Assembly (NCBI GenBank): GCA_035533075.1 | Contig: DATLUO010000054.1 | Span: forward strand, 1 to 50,030 | Source: Pirellulales bacterium | GTDB taxonomy: Bacteria > Planctomycetota > Planctomycetia > Pirellulales > JAICIG01 | Direction of reading: 5' to 3' | DNA length: 50,030 nt | Shown: in pieces, positions 35,956 through 43,810 of the stretch | Layout: each line of letters starts with the position of its first letter | Numbering within the stretch: the stretch's first letter is position 1 | Notes under the pieces: generated by a model | The model's database searches: none | Told to the model about the DNA's origin: nothing | Seen by the model: the letters and a program-made list of their open reading frames with translations, nothing else | Position numbers and translations under genes: made by a program

Positions 35956-35974
35956 CCGCTTGCTCCGCAAGCGG
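35956..35974. repeat. Small hairpin upstream of the DUF3299 cluster
   Basis: CCGCTTG and CAAGCGG are perfect 7-base arms around a 5-base loop. It lies in the 143-base divergent gap, just ahead of the AGAAGGAG Shine-Dalgarno sequence (35981-35988) of the gene at 35998. The hairpin could tune translation. Confidence 0.55.
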
Positions 35975-35997
35975 AAGGCCAGAAGGAGACCAAAATC

Positions 35998-37689
35998 ATG
36001 TTTGCCCCGAAGTTATCGTTCTTGGCGTTGCTGCCGCTGTTGGTTCTGTCGCTGCCGGCGGCCGCCGTCGCCTGCCCCTTCTGCAATGCGCAGACCAAGA
36101 CCCTCAGTGAAGAGATCGACTCGTCGGACGTGGTCATTATCGCCAAGCTGGTAAAAGGGCCGCCGAAAGAGGCGGTCATCGCCGGCAGTGCCGACGCCGA
36201 GGCGACCTTCGAGATCGTCCAGATATTGAAAGGCGGCGATGCCCTGGAAAAGAACTCCGCGCTGGTGGGACTCGCCCCCGACAGCCCAAAGCGGCCCCGT
36301 CAGTCGCGGCAAATTCGCGTGCTCTACTTCGGGCAGCAGCCGGTCGGGACGGAATTCCTGGTTTTCGGCGTCGACCCGAAGAAGGTGCAGTGGACGACTC
36401 CCAACGCCCTGTCTCCAAGGGCGGTAAAGTATGTGTCGCAGCTTGTGGGGCTGCCGAAAAGCGGGGCCGACCGGCTGACGTTTTTCCAGGAGTATCTGGA
36501 AGACGACGAATCGCTCCTGGCCACCGACGCTTATGACGAGTTTGCCCGTGCCCCCTACGCCGAAGTCAAACAGCTTAAGCCGCGGATGCACCGCGAGCAG
36601 CTTCTGAAGTGGATCAAGAACCGCGATGTGCCGGCCTCGCGGCGGCGGTTGTATTTGACCATGCTCGGCGTGTGCGGGCAGGCCGACGACCTCGCCGTGC
36701 TGGAGCAGATGATCAAATCGAGCGACCGGCAGGTGCGGACCGCGCTGGACGCGATGGTGGCCTGCTATCTCATTTTGAAGGGTCCCGACGGCATGCCGCT
36801 GATCGAAGACCTGTTCCTGAAGAACAAGGACGCCGAATATACCGACACCTACGCCGCCATCATGGCCGTGCGGTTCCTCGGCCAAGAGACGACGGCGGTG
36901 CCCAAAGAGCGGCTGCTGGCCGGCCTGCGGGCCATGCTCGACCGGCCGCAGCTTGCCGACCTGGTCATTCCCGATCTGGCCCGCTGGCAAGATTGGAGCG
37001 CCATGAAAAAGCTCGTGGAGCTGTTCAAGAACGCCGACGAAGAATCGTCGTGGGTCAAAGTGCCGGTGGTCAACTACCTTCGGGCATGCCCCAAACCGGA
37101 GGCGAAGGCCTACCTTGCCGAACTCGCCAAGCTCGATCCGGAGAGCGTGAAGCGGGCCAACAGCTTTTTCCCGTTTGGAGCGGCCGCTCCGGCGGTGCCC
37201 GCGGATAAAGCGACCGCCAAGCAGCCCCAGGTGCCCGCGCCGGACAAATCGGGCGGTGCCGCCTCCGACGCCAAGCCGGCCAAGGCGAACGGTTCGAGCG
37301 GCAGCAAGAGCGACAAGGGTCCCAAGCCCGGCCAGTCGTCGTCGAACGATCGGGCGGTGGTGGTTCCGGCGTTGATCGGCGCCGTGGTGGCGATGGCCGA
37401 ACAGACGGCCGCGCCGGAGGAATCCGCCGAGCGGCCTGCCGTGCAGCAAGACCCCGTTGCGACTACACTGGATGATGCGGAACCGGCCCGTCCCGAAGCG
37501 GCCTGGCCCGAAGCGGCTTCCGACGGCGAATCGCGGCAAACCGCTCAGGCCGCTGCGCCAGGCGTGGTTCCCGCGGCAAGTCGCCGCGCACGCCAACCCG
37601 AGGCGAACCGCTGGCAGGTGGCCTTCGTAGCATTAGGGGCGGCAGGGGTGTTGTTTGGCTTGATGTTTACCATTTTGCGTCGCAATTGA
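35998..37689 (+). CDS. Exported HEAT-like protein with a C-terminal membrane anchor
   Basis: A 563-residue protein. The signal peptide ends near AAAVA and is followed at once by CPFC (C26, C29). A beta-rich domain (SSDVVIIAKLVKGPPKEAVI) and helical HEAT-like repeats (RRRLYLTMLGVCGQADDLAV, then DLARWQDWSAMKKLVELFKN) follow. Then comes a Lys/Pro/Ala/Ser-rich low-complexity linker (about residues 400-540) and a C-terminal helix (VAFVALGAAGVLFGLMFTIL). The mature N-terminal CxxC may bind a metal or form a disulfide. It begins a three-gene forward cluster with the two DUF3299-like genes; the stop is 2 bases before the next ATG. Confidence 0.8.
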   Translation: MFAPKLSFLALLPLLVLSLPAAAVACPFCNAQTKTLSEEIDSSDVVIIAKLVKGPPKEAVIAGSADAEATFEIVQILKGGDALEKNSALVGLAPDSPKRPRQSRQIRVLYFGQQPVGTEFLVFGVDPKKVQWTTPNALSPRAVKYVSQLVGLPKSGADRLTFFQEYLEDDESLLATDAYDEFARAPYAEVKQLKPRMHREQLLKWIKNRDVPASRRRLYLTMLGVCGQADDLAVLEQMIKSSDRQVRTALDAMVACYLILKGPDGMPLIEDLFLKNKDAEYTDTYAAIMAVRFLGQETTAVPKERLLAGLRAMLDRPQLADLVIPDLARWQDWSAMKKLVELFKNADEESSWVKVPVVNYLRACPKPEAKAYLAELAKLDPESVKRANSFFPFGAAAPAVPADKATAKQPQVPAPDKSGGAASDAKPAKANGSSGSKSDKGPKPGQSSSNDRAVVVPALIGAVVAMAEQTAAPEESAERPAVQQDPVATTLDDAEPARPEAAWPEAASDGESRQTAQAAAPGVVPAASRRARQPEANRWQVAFVALGAAGVLFGLMFTILRRN

Positions 37690-37691
37690 AC

Positions 37692-38369
37692 ATGAGCGTT
37701 GACGTTCAACAAGATCGCGAATTGACCGCCGACGACTATCGGCAGTATCGGGCACTGAGCAGCCTGGCGGTGATCAGCCTGGTGGCGGGCGTGCTATCGT
37801 CGCTGGTTTTTCTCGACTGGATGCTGGCCGCCATCCCGATGATCGGCATCGTCGCCGGCATTCTGGCCTTGCGACAAATCCGATCGAGTCCCGAGGCCTA
37901 CACCGGCGAGTTGCTGGCCCTGCTGGGCACGGTGCTCTGCGCCGTGCTGTGGACCGGGGGCTGGTCGCGGCTGGCCTACGTTCGGGCCACCGAAGTGCCG
38001 CCCGGCTACGAACGCATCAGCTATGATGATCTGCAGCTCGATCCCGCCCAGCCGATGGTGTTCCCGCCCGAAAAGGCCCAGGAACTGAACGGCAAAAAGG
38101 TGTTCATCAAGGGCTTCGTCTATCAGCCGACGGGCGGCCAGACGACGGGCATCAAGCGATTCATCTTGGTGCGCGACAAGGGGCAATGCTGCTTCGGCGG
38201 CAATCCGAAGATCACCGACATGATCGAGGTCAAGCTGCAGGGCGACCTGGAGGCCGAGTTCAACATGCTTCCGCGCAAGCTGGCGGGCACGTTCCGCATC
38301 GCTCCGGGTCTGAGCATGCACGGCCTGGCCGGCGCCTTGTATCACCTCGACGCCGATCACTTGGAATAG
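37692..38369 (+). CDS. Membrane protein with a C-terminal DUF3299-like domain
   Basis: A 225-residue protein with three transmembrane helices in the first 95 residues (AVISLVAGVLSSLVFLDWML and others). A DUF3299-like domain of about 120 residues follows, with RFILVRDKGQCCFGGNPKIT (CCFG at 166-169) and LAGTFRIAPGLSMHGLAGAL. The next gene encodes a second protein with the same CCFG block. An alternative TTG start two codons earlier (37686) would overlap the previous stop. The biochemical role of DUF3299 is unknown; CCFG with conserved aromatic residues suggests a metal or redox site. Confidence 0.85.
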   Translation: MSVDVQQDRELTADDYRQYRALSSLAVISLVAGVLSSLVFLDWMLAAIPMIGIVAGILALRQIRSSPEAYTGELLALLGTVLCAVLWTGGWSRLAYVRATEVPPGYERISYDDLQLDPAQPMVFPPEKAQELNGKKVFIKGFVYQPTGGQTTGIKRFILVRDKGQCCFGGNPKITDMIEVKLQGDLEAEFNMLPRKLAGTFRIAPGLSMHGLAGALYHLDADHLE

Positions 38370-38375
38370 GACGGA

Positions 38376-39065
38376 ATGGATCTCGCGCCGTACGTCGCAT
38401 TTGCCGTAGGGTGGAGCAAGCGAGCTTGCGAGCGCCGGCCCACCGTAAACGACGTCGCCATCGGTGGGCCTGATTCGTTGCTCGTCATCGCTCTGGCGGC
38501 CGTACTTGCCACGAGCGGGTGCGGCGGCGGCAACGCCCCCGCGATGACCGCCGATTCGCCGCAGAAAGCGACCACGAGCGCCGCGTCCAAATCGCAGGCC
38601 GCTCCTTCCAAAGCGAAAGCCGACGAAAGTGCAAGCTCGCCTTCGGCGACCGCCGAATCCGCGCAGCCTCCCGAACCTGACCCGCAGCCGCGGCGAACGC
38701 GCGACATCAGTTTCGACGATCTGAAGTTCGACATCAACAAGGGCGACGCATTCCAGCGCTCGATGCTGACTGCGAAGATCGAGACGCTCGACGGCAAGCC
38801 GGTCCGCATTCGCGGCTTTATCTTGCCCAGTTTCCTGCAGACGGGGCTGACGCAGTTCGTTTTGGTGCGCGACAACATGTCGTGCTGTTTCGGACCCGGT
38901 GCGGCCCTTTACGATTGCATCATCGTGGAGATGAAGCCGGGCAAGTCGACCGACTACAGTCTTTATCCGGTGGCGGTCGAAGGCATCTTTTCCGTCCAAG
39001 AGATGCTCGACCCCGACGGCAAGACGGTGGCCGTGTTCCATCTCGACGGCGAGTCGGTGCGTTGA
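38376..39065 (+). CDS. Lipoprotein with DUF3299-like domain; its start lies in a repeat
   Basis: The frame encodes 229 residues. SLLVIALAAVLATSGC ends in a lipobox, then comes an Ala/Ser-rich linker and a DUF3299-like domain (GKPVRIRGFILPSFLQTGLT, then VRDNMSCCFGPGAALY with CCFG at 170-173). Before the hydrophobic stretch the frame runs through a half copy of repeat family A (38406-38445), translated as WSKRACERRPT. That stretch now forms the basic n-region of the signal peptide. The start codon is uncertain: ATG at 38376 would read through the repeat, while TTG at 38478 would begin just before the hydrophobic core. The repeat has probably replaced the original start. Confidence 0.75.
   Translation: MDLAPYVAFAVGWSKRACERRPTVNDVAIGGPDSLLVIALAAVLATSGCGGGNAPAMTADSPQKATTSAASKSQAAPSKAKADESASSPSATAESAQPPEPDPQPRRTRDISFDDLKFDINKGDAFQRSMLTAKIETLDGKPVRIRGFILPSFLQTGLTQFVLVRDNMSCCFGPGAALYDCIIVEMKPGKSTDYSLYPVAVEGIFSVQEMLDPDGKTVAVFHLDGESVR
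38406..38445. repeat. Half palindrome, family A copy 4, inside a gene start
   Basis: One arm of family A (GTAGGGTGGAGCAAGCGAGC and the GCGAGCGCCGGCCCACCG end) lies within the coding frame of the second DUF3299-like lipoprotein. A short remnant of the second arm (TCGGTGGGCC) lies at 38461-38470. Confidence 0.85.
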
Positions 39066-39075
39066 ACTAGTACGG

Positions 39076-39432
39076 CTAGTCGCCGCGCATGTACCCCCAG
39101 TCGCGCTCGTTGGCGTAGTACCGTTGATGCGCCGTATTGTGCCAATGCCGCCGCGCTCCAAACCAGCCCCAAGGATAGGTCGGCACCGCCTCGACGTTCT
39201 GCCGCCATAGAATCTGACCGGCCGGCGGCACCTTCTTCATCAGGCCCTTGGAAACCGGCGGCGTGCCGACCACAACCGGATCGACCACGATGTAATGCCG
39301 CGTCTCGGGCGCGTAGGTATCGCTGGGATAGGGCGCCTGACTGCGGCGCGCCCAATGCGGCAGCCCTGCGTCGGCGACGCCGCCGCAGATGAGCGTGTAG
39401 GCAAAAACCAGGATTGTGGCTCGATCGACCAT
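39076..39432 (-). CDS. Small secreted protein of unknown function
   Basis: A 118-residue protein with a signal peptide (ATILVFAYTLICGGVADAGL). The mature part is basic and aromatic (HYIVVDPVVVGTPPVSKGLM, KKVPPAGQILWRQN, YYANERDWGYM). No family is recognised. The start at 39432 is preferred over earlier in-frame starts because it begins the signal. It ends 10 bases from the convergent lipoprotein gene. Confidence 0.7.
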   Translation of the reverse strand: MVDRATILVFAYTLICGGVADAGLPHWARRSQAPYPSDTYAPETRHYIVVDPVVVGTPPVSKGLMKKVPPAGQILWRQNVEAVPTYPWGWFGARRHWHNTAHQRYYANERDWGYMRGD

Positions 39433-39458
39433 GCGCGGCACCTCACGTCGGTAGGGAT

Positions 39459-39531
39459 CGCCCTCCGTGGCGTTCCGCAATCCAGCCAGCGGGCTTACCA
39501 ACTCGTCGGCCGCGGAACGCCACGGAGGGCG
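39459..39531. repeat. Perfect 20-base inverted repeat with long loop
   Basis: Arms CGCCCTCCGTGGCGTTCCGC (39459-39478) and its exact complement (39512-39531) flank a 33-base loop. They lie upstream of the small secreted protein gene and downstream of the Gly/Tyr-rich protein gene; a role as terminator or mobile repeat is open. Confidence 0.9.
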
Positions 39532-39628
39532 TTCCGTACAGATACCCGCCTGCCGAAAATCTGGTCACAGGCCTGCCCGCCCTACCACTTTATCGGCAGC
39601 CTCGCGCCCGTCACGCCAACCCGATCGT

Positions 39629-40474
39629 CTACCAATAAAAGCCGCCGGCGGGCGTGGCGAGGCCCATTCCGTAGCCTGCGTAGCCGTAGTAGCCTGGGAA
39701 GCCATAGAAGCCCGGCGGCGAGTACAGCCCGCCCATTCCCGGATACATGAAATAGGCCGGACTGGGCTGATAGGCCCACGTCTGATTGAACAGCCCCGGA
39801 TAGGGATAGCCGAAGATGCCATAGCGATAAGGTTGACCGAAACCGCCGAAGGTGTAGCCGGCCCCGCCGCTACCGAAGGCGCCGAAGTGGTAGGGAAACG
39901 CGAAACCGCCGAAGCCGGTCCAAAACGGGCTCGAGTACCCGCCATAGTACGAATTGTTGTAGTAAAAGTATGGATTATAGACCGACCACCCGGTGCGGAG
40001 CGGATAGTAACGGTACGGATAGAAGTACCGCGGTCGGTAGAGCCAGGGCGGGTAGTTGGTCGGTCCGTAGGCGGCGCCAACCCCGTAAGGATGACCGCCA
40101 TAGCCGTAACCCGCGTAGGATCCATAGTTGCCGTAGCCGATGAACGACGGGTTGTAGTACGGATAAAGCGCCGTGTCGACGGCCGGCTCGTTGCCGTTGC
40201 CCGCACCCGTCTGGGGGCGTGCCAGCGAGTTTCGCCGTGAGTAAAGATCGACGGCGGGCTCATCGCTGTTGCCCACGCGCGTCCCCGAGCCACCGAGATC
40301 GATCGGTTGGTAGTTGCGAATCACCGCCGGCCGCGTGATCGGCGCGCCGGCCAGCACCTGTGCGTCGTATTCGCTGATCCACCGTTTTCTGGCGGCCGCT
40401 TGCTGAGCCGCGGCGTGATCGGCAGCCATCAACAAGATAGCCGACAACAACAAGGCTGTGCGAAAAGCAAACAT
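39629..40474 (-). CDS. Secreted Gly/Tyr/Phe-rich low-complexity protein
   Basis: A 281-residue protein with a signal peptide (ALLLSAILLMAADHAAAQ). From about residue 105 on, the sequence is dominated by G, Y, F and P in loose repeats (YGNYGSYAGYGYGGHPYGVG, then PRYFYPYRYYPLRTG, NPYFYYNNSYYGGY). The preceding 85 residues are more ordinary. Glycine/tyrosine-rich extracellular proteins occur in many planctomycetes and could form adhesive or structural films; that is inference. Low complexity makes homology searches unreliable. The start at 40474 gives the signal, whereas the upstream extension lies in repeat family A. Confidence 0.8.
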   Translation of the reverse strand: MFAFRTALLLSAILLMAADHAAAQQAAARKRWISEYDAQVLAGAPITRPAVIRNYQPIDLGGSGTRVGNSDEPAVDLYSRRNSLARPQTGAGNGNEPAVDTALYPYYNPSFIGYGNYGSYAGYGYGGHPYGVGAAYGPTNYPPWLYRPRYFYPYRYYPLRTGWSVYNPYFYYNNSYYGGYSSPFWTGFGGFAFPYHFGAFGSGGAGYTFGGFGQPYRYGIFGYPYPGLFNQTWAYQPSPAYFMYPGMGGLYSPPGFYGFPGYYGYAGYGMGLATPAGGFYW

Positions 40475-40487
40475 CGGATTACATGAT

Positions 40488-40577
40488 GTAGGGTGGGACC
40501 AGCGAGCTTGCGAGCGCCGGCCCACCATCGGCGCTCATGGTGGGCCGGCGCTCGCAAGCTCGCTGGTCCCACCCTAC
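40488..40577. repeat. Palindromic repeat, family A copy 5, perfect
   Basis: A perfect 39-base inverted repeat (40488-40526 and 40539-40577) with a 12-base loop (ATCGGCGCTCAT), the best copy of the family in the window. It sits between the Gly/Tyr-rich gene and the DUF1501 relic. The arm begins GTAGGGTGGGACCAGCGAGC. Confidence 0.95.
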
Positions 40578-40604
40578 GATTTTATTCCCCCGCACCGCCC
40601 GCGG

Positions 40605-41242
40605 CTACATCCACTGCCGGATCACGCGGCCTTCGTTCAGCCGCATCGGGCGGCCGTCGGCGGTGTAGTGGATCAGGTCGAGGGGAATGCCCAGCTTGGT
40701 GTAAACCGTCGCTGCCAGATCTTCGGTGAAGTATTCGTCGGCGGTGGCGTAGCCCCCTTCGCCGTCGGTCCGCCCGATGACCGTGCCGCCGGGCATACCC
40801 GCTCCCGCTGCCAGAATAAAACCGGCCGTCGACCAGTGGTCGCGCCCGACATCACATATTGGTCGGCGGTGCCGTGACTGCCGTTGCGCGGATTCCAGCT
40901 TCGCAAAATCGAAAACCGCGGCAGCTCTTTGGCCAGTCGCGGCACGACCTCGGTGAACTTCACGCCCGGCACGGCCGTGTCGATCGCCTGATACGGGCCA
41001 CGGACGCTGGCCGGCGCTTCCGGTTTGGGATCGAAGGTGTCGTGATGGCTGGTGCCACCCTGCGTCCAGATGAGGATGCAGTTGACCTCGGCCGATGCCC
41101 GGCTGGTGGCGGCCGCGGCCCGGCGGCCGGCCAGCAGTTCCGGCAGCGACAGCCCCAAACCGGCCAACGTGCCGACCTGCAAAAAGTGGCGGCGCCGCAC
41201 CGCTTGGCAATCGCGTGTGATACCGCTCAGTAGGTTGAGCAT
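40605..41242 (-). pseudogene. DUF1501 gene with its middle deleted and a frameshift
   Basis: The first frame (ATG at 41242) begins with a DUF1501 N-terminus: RRRHFLQVGTLAGLGLSLPE signal, ILIWTQGGTSHHDTFDPKPE, and ends at GTADQYVMSGA. The second frame picks up at GRDHWSTAGFILAAGAG and runs to LNEGRVIRQWM, the normal C-terminal part. About 170 residues of the middle domain (the GGGWDTHxxN and FGRTPR region) are missing and the two pieces are in different frames; the join is near 40845-40860. A full copy of the family is at 4424-5752. It lies 21 bases downstream of the redoxin gene, so this was probably part of that transcript. Confidence 0.88.
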
Positions 41243-41263
41243 CGGTGGTCCTCGCTTCGACGG

Positions 41264-41881
41264 TTATTTCTTGGCCGGCTGCTCGGTGGCCCGGCCGGCG
41301 ACTTCCTTTTGCACGTCGACCTTCTCGGAGCCGGTGAGATCGGCCACCTTGCCGGCCAGCTTGTTGGCCAGCAGGCCGCTGGGATCGCAGCCGGCGGCGA
41401 TCGACACGATGCGGCCGCCCTTGCCGATCAAGAAGTTCGTGGGCATGGTCTTCGTCTTGAACACGTTCCAACTATCGCCCTTGGTATCGACCGCATAAAG
41501 CATGTTGAGCTTCTTCTGCTTCACATAATCGGCCACTTTCGCGTCGGGCTCCTTGAAAACGGCCAGGCTGATCAGTCCCTTTCCCTCGTAGGCTTTGTGC
41601 AGTTCCTGAAAGTAGGCCAGCTCTTTGTCGCAGCCCGAACAGCCGCAGGTGAGCCGCACCAGCACGGGACCTTTGGCGGTCAGCTCGGCGAGCTTGATCT
41701 CTTTGCCGTCGGCGTCTTTGATGGCGAAGTCGGGTGCCTGATCGCCCACGGCCAGTTTCGCTTCCGGTTTGCCGTCGCCCGCGGCCTCCTTCGCTTTCGG
41801 CTCGGCCGCGCCGGCCGCAAGAGAAAAAACGCACACCACACTGGCCAGAGTTCCAAGCAAGGTCGTCCACGGGCGGGTCAT
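41264..41881 (-). CDS. Exported redoxin (AhpC/TSA, thioredoxin-fold) protein
   Basis: A 205-residue protein with a signal peptide (SVVCVFSLAAGAAEP). The thioredoxin-like domain begins VGDQAPDFAIKDADGKEIKL and has the redox site LTCGCSGCDKELAY with CSGC (C81, C84) preceded by C79. A cis-proline (MPTNFLIGKGG) is also seen. The extra cysteine gives CGCSGC, more crowded than the usual CxxC. The protein probably handles disulfides or peroxides in the periplasm. The broken DUF1501 gene follows it after 21 bases. Confidence 0.85.
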   Translation of the reverse strand: MTRPWTTLLGTLASVVCVFSLAAGAAEPKAKEAAGDGKPEAKLAVGDQAPDFAIKDADGKEIKLAELTAKGPVLVRLTCGCSGCDKELAYFQELHKAYEGKGLISLAVFKEPDAKVADYVKQKKLNMLYAVDTKGDSWNVFKTKTMPTNFLIGKGGRIVSIAAGCDPSGLLANKLAGKVADLTGSEKVDVQKEVAGRATEQPAKK

Positions 41882-41929
41882 AAGGTTTTCCTTTGGGAGA
41901 GGAGGGAGGCGGGTCCAATACGCATCAAT

Positions 41930-42436
41930 CTACATTGATCGGTCGTGCATGGCAAGCGCGACGAGCGGCGCACTAGCCCGCGTGCTCCCACGGCCCGGCC
42001 CGCGGAACGAGTACACCTGGAGTCTTCCCTGCCATCGGCTCTTGAGCCAAGTGCGGATGAATCGCCGCAGCGGAGGCACGAGCAGCAGCACGCCGACGAC
42101 GTCGGTCAAGACGCCGGGCGTGATGAGCAACAATCCGGCAATCAAGATCAGCAGCCCGTCTTGGATGGAGTCGGTCGGCATCTGGCCACGGGCCAGCTCG
42201 TCTCGGATGCGGCGCCATGCCCGCCAGCCCTGGGAACGGATCAACCAGGCCCCCAATACGCCGGTGCCGATGACGAACAGCATCGTCAGTCGCCAATCGG
42301 TGTGGGCGCTCAGCCAGACCAGCAGGGTCAATTCGACCAGCGGCAGCAGGGTGAACAGCAGAAGGAGACGGAACAGCACGCGGGCACGTTGTGGGGCGAT
42401 GGAAATCGTCTGTCTCCATTGTACCGACCCTCGCAA
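41930..42436 (-). CDS. FxsA family membrane protein
   Basis: A 168-residue protein with the FxsA pattern: LLLFTLLPLVELTLLVWLSA at the start of the domain, then TMLFVIGTGVLGAWLIRSQG and the two-helix block QDGLLILIAGLLLITPGVLT-DVVGVLLLVPPLR. FxsA proteins sit in the inner membrane; the E. coli member was found through its effect on F-plasmid exclusion of phage T7, but the cellular role is unclear. The frame starts with TTG at 42436. An in-frame GTG at 42379 would give the usual family length, so the first 19 residues may not be translated. Confidence 0.88.
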   Translation of the reverse strand: MRGSVQWRQTISIAPQRARVLFRLLLLFTLLPLVELTLLVWLSAHTDWRLTMLFVIGTGVLGAWLIRSQGWRAWRRIRDELARGQMPTDSIQDGLLILIAGLLLITPGVLTDVVGVLLLVPPLRRFIRTWLKSRWQGRLQVYSFRGPGRGSTRASAPLVALAMHDRSM

Positions 42437-42466
42437 TGCCGGCTCGAACGTTTATAATGTTCGCCT

Positions 42467-43345
42467 ATGATGCACTCGGTTCAAATAAAGCGGCCTCATC
42501 GGCTCGAATCGCTCTGCGCCCTCGGCATGCTGTTTGGCCTCTGGCCGGACGCGGCGCACGGCGCGGAAGATGTCGGGAAACTCGTCGCGCAGTCGCGGGC
42601 GGCCTGGCAGGCGGGCGATACCGCACGGGCGGTTGAGCTGGCAACCATGGCGGTCGAAGCCGGCCCGGATGACGCCGCGACCTACGTGTATCGGGGCTCT
42701 TTATACGAAATGCAACGAAAGCACGCCGAGGCCGTGGCCGATTTCGACCGGGCCATCGAACTCGATCCCCGCAACGCCGAGGCCTACGATCATCGCGGCA
42801 GCGAGCGCTTCAAGCAGGGGCGGTTCGCCGAATCGATCGCCGACTTCGACCGGGCGATCGCGTTCGACCCGGCGCGTGAAGCGGGCCATTGGAAGCGGGG
42901 CATCTCGTATTATTACATGCGGCGTTATGACGACGGCCGCAAGCAGTTCGAGCATTATCAGACCGTCGACAACAACGACGTCGAAAACGCCGTGTGGCGG
43001 TTCCTCTGCATGGCGCGGCAGGACGGCGTGCCCGTCGCCCGGCGCGAGTTGCTCAAGATCAAGCAAGACCGGCGGGTGCCGATGATGGAGATTTACGCGT
43101 TGTTCGCCGGGCAGGCGACGCCCGACCAGGTGCTGGCCGCCGCCCGTAGCGGCGACCCGCCGCCCGACGAGTTGCGGACGCGGCTGTTTTACGCCGACAT
43201 CTACTTGGGGCTCTACTACGAGGCCTTGGGCGAAGAAGCGAAAGCCCGCCAGTTCATCGAGTCGGCTGCCCAGCGTGAGATTTCGCACTACATGTGGGAC
43301 GTGGCCAAGGTGCATGCCGAACTGCTGAAGCGGCCCGGCAAGTAA
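42467..43345 (+). CDS. Secreted TPR-repeat protein
   Basis: A 292-residue protein with a possible weak signal (ALGMLFGLWPDAAHGAED). It has three TPR units (AWQAGDTARAVELATMAVEA, YRGSLYEMQRKHAEAVADFD, and the DHRGSERFKQGRFAESIADF unit) and a helical C-terminal region of about 130 residues (LYYEALGEEAKARQFIESAA). The overall layout is like NlpI or other TPR scaffolds. It is transcribed divergently from fxsA with a gap of only 30 bases, and ends 79 bases before the tRNA gene. Confidence 0.85.
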   Translation: MMHSVQIKRPHRLESLCALGMLFGLWPDAAHGAEDVGKLVAQSRAAWQAGDTARAVELATMAVEAGPDDAATYVYRGSLYEMQRKHAEAVADFDRAIELDPRNAEAYDHRGSERFKQGRFAESIADFDRAIAFDPAREAGHWKRGISYYYMRRYDDGRKQFEHYQTVDNNDVENAVWRFLCMARQDGVPVARRELLKIKQDRRVPMMEIYALFAGQATPDQVLAAARSGDPPPDELRTRLFYADIYLGLYYEALGEEAKARQFIESAAQREISHYMWDVAKVHAELLKRPGK

Positions 43346-43423
43346 GCGGAGAGTGGGGGCGACTTGACGTTGACCGTGGCCGGGGGTTGGATAGAATCGA
43401 CTGTTCGGCAAAGTCCCTCGCAT

Positions 43424-43500
<77 letters not shown>

Positions 43501-43505
43501 AACTT

Positions 43506-43541
43506 AAAGCCTTGTGAGATAACGACTTGCAAGGCTTTTTT
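43506..43541 (+). terminator. Intrinsic terminator downstream of tRNA-Pro
   Basis: AAAGCCTTG and CAAGGCTTT form a 9-base stem with a 15-base loop, followed by a run of Ts ending at 43541. It probably ends transcription of the tRNA and of anything reading through from upstream. Confidence 0.75.
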
Positions 43542-43543
43542 CG

Positions 43544-43594
43544 TTGACACAAAGAGCGGCCGTTTCTGCCCTGACACAATTTCTGACACAATTT
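43544..43594. repeat. TGACACAA direct repeats near the tRNA attachment region
   Basis: TTGACACAAA (43544-43553) is followed by two perfect tandem 12-base copies CTGACACAATTT at 43571-43582 and 43583-43594. Short direct repeats close to a tRNA 3' end are often integrase or excisionase arm sites of an integrated element. They might also be simple duplications. Confidence 0.6.
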
Positions 43595-43810
43595 AGTACG
43601 GGTTTCCGTCAGGGGTTCTGGCCGTCCGCCCCTCCCCTTTCTTCGCCATATCGGCCGCAAGGCCGCTCACGCGGTCAATTGGCGGAGGAAATGTCTTAGG
43701 GGTCTGCCCCCAGACAAGCCGCTAGGGCGATGCCCAGCCCGGCCAATTCTTGATCCCGACCCCGCTCCTCGCTATGATCGGATCGCTTTCCCCTTCTTGG
43801 AGCGATTCCT
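43595..43810. other. Region between tRNA-Pro and the first island gene
   Basis: About 215 bases without a gene, holding small palindromes (GCGGTCAATTGGCGG and the like). No second copy of the tRNA 3' end, hence no attR, is seen within the window. Confidence 0.5.
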
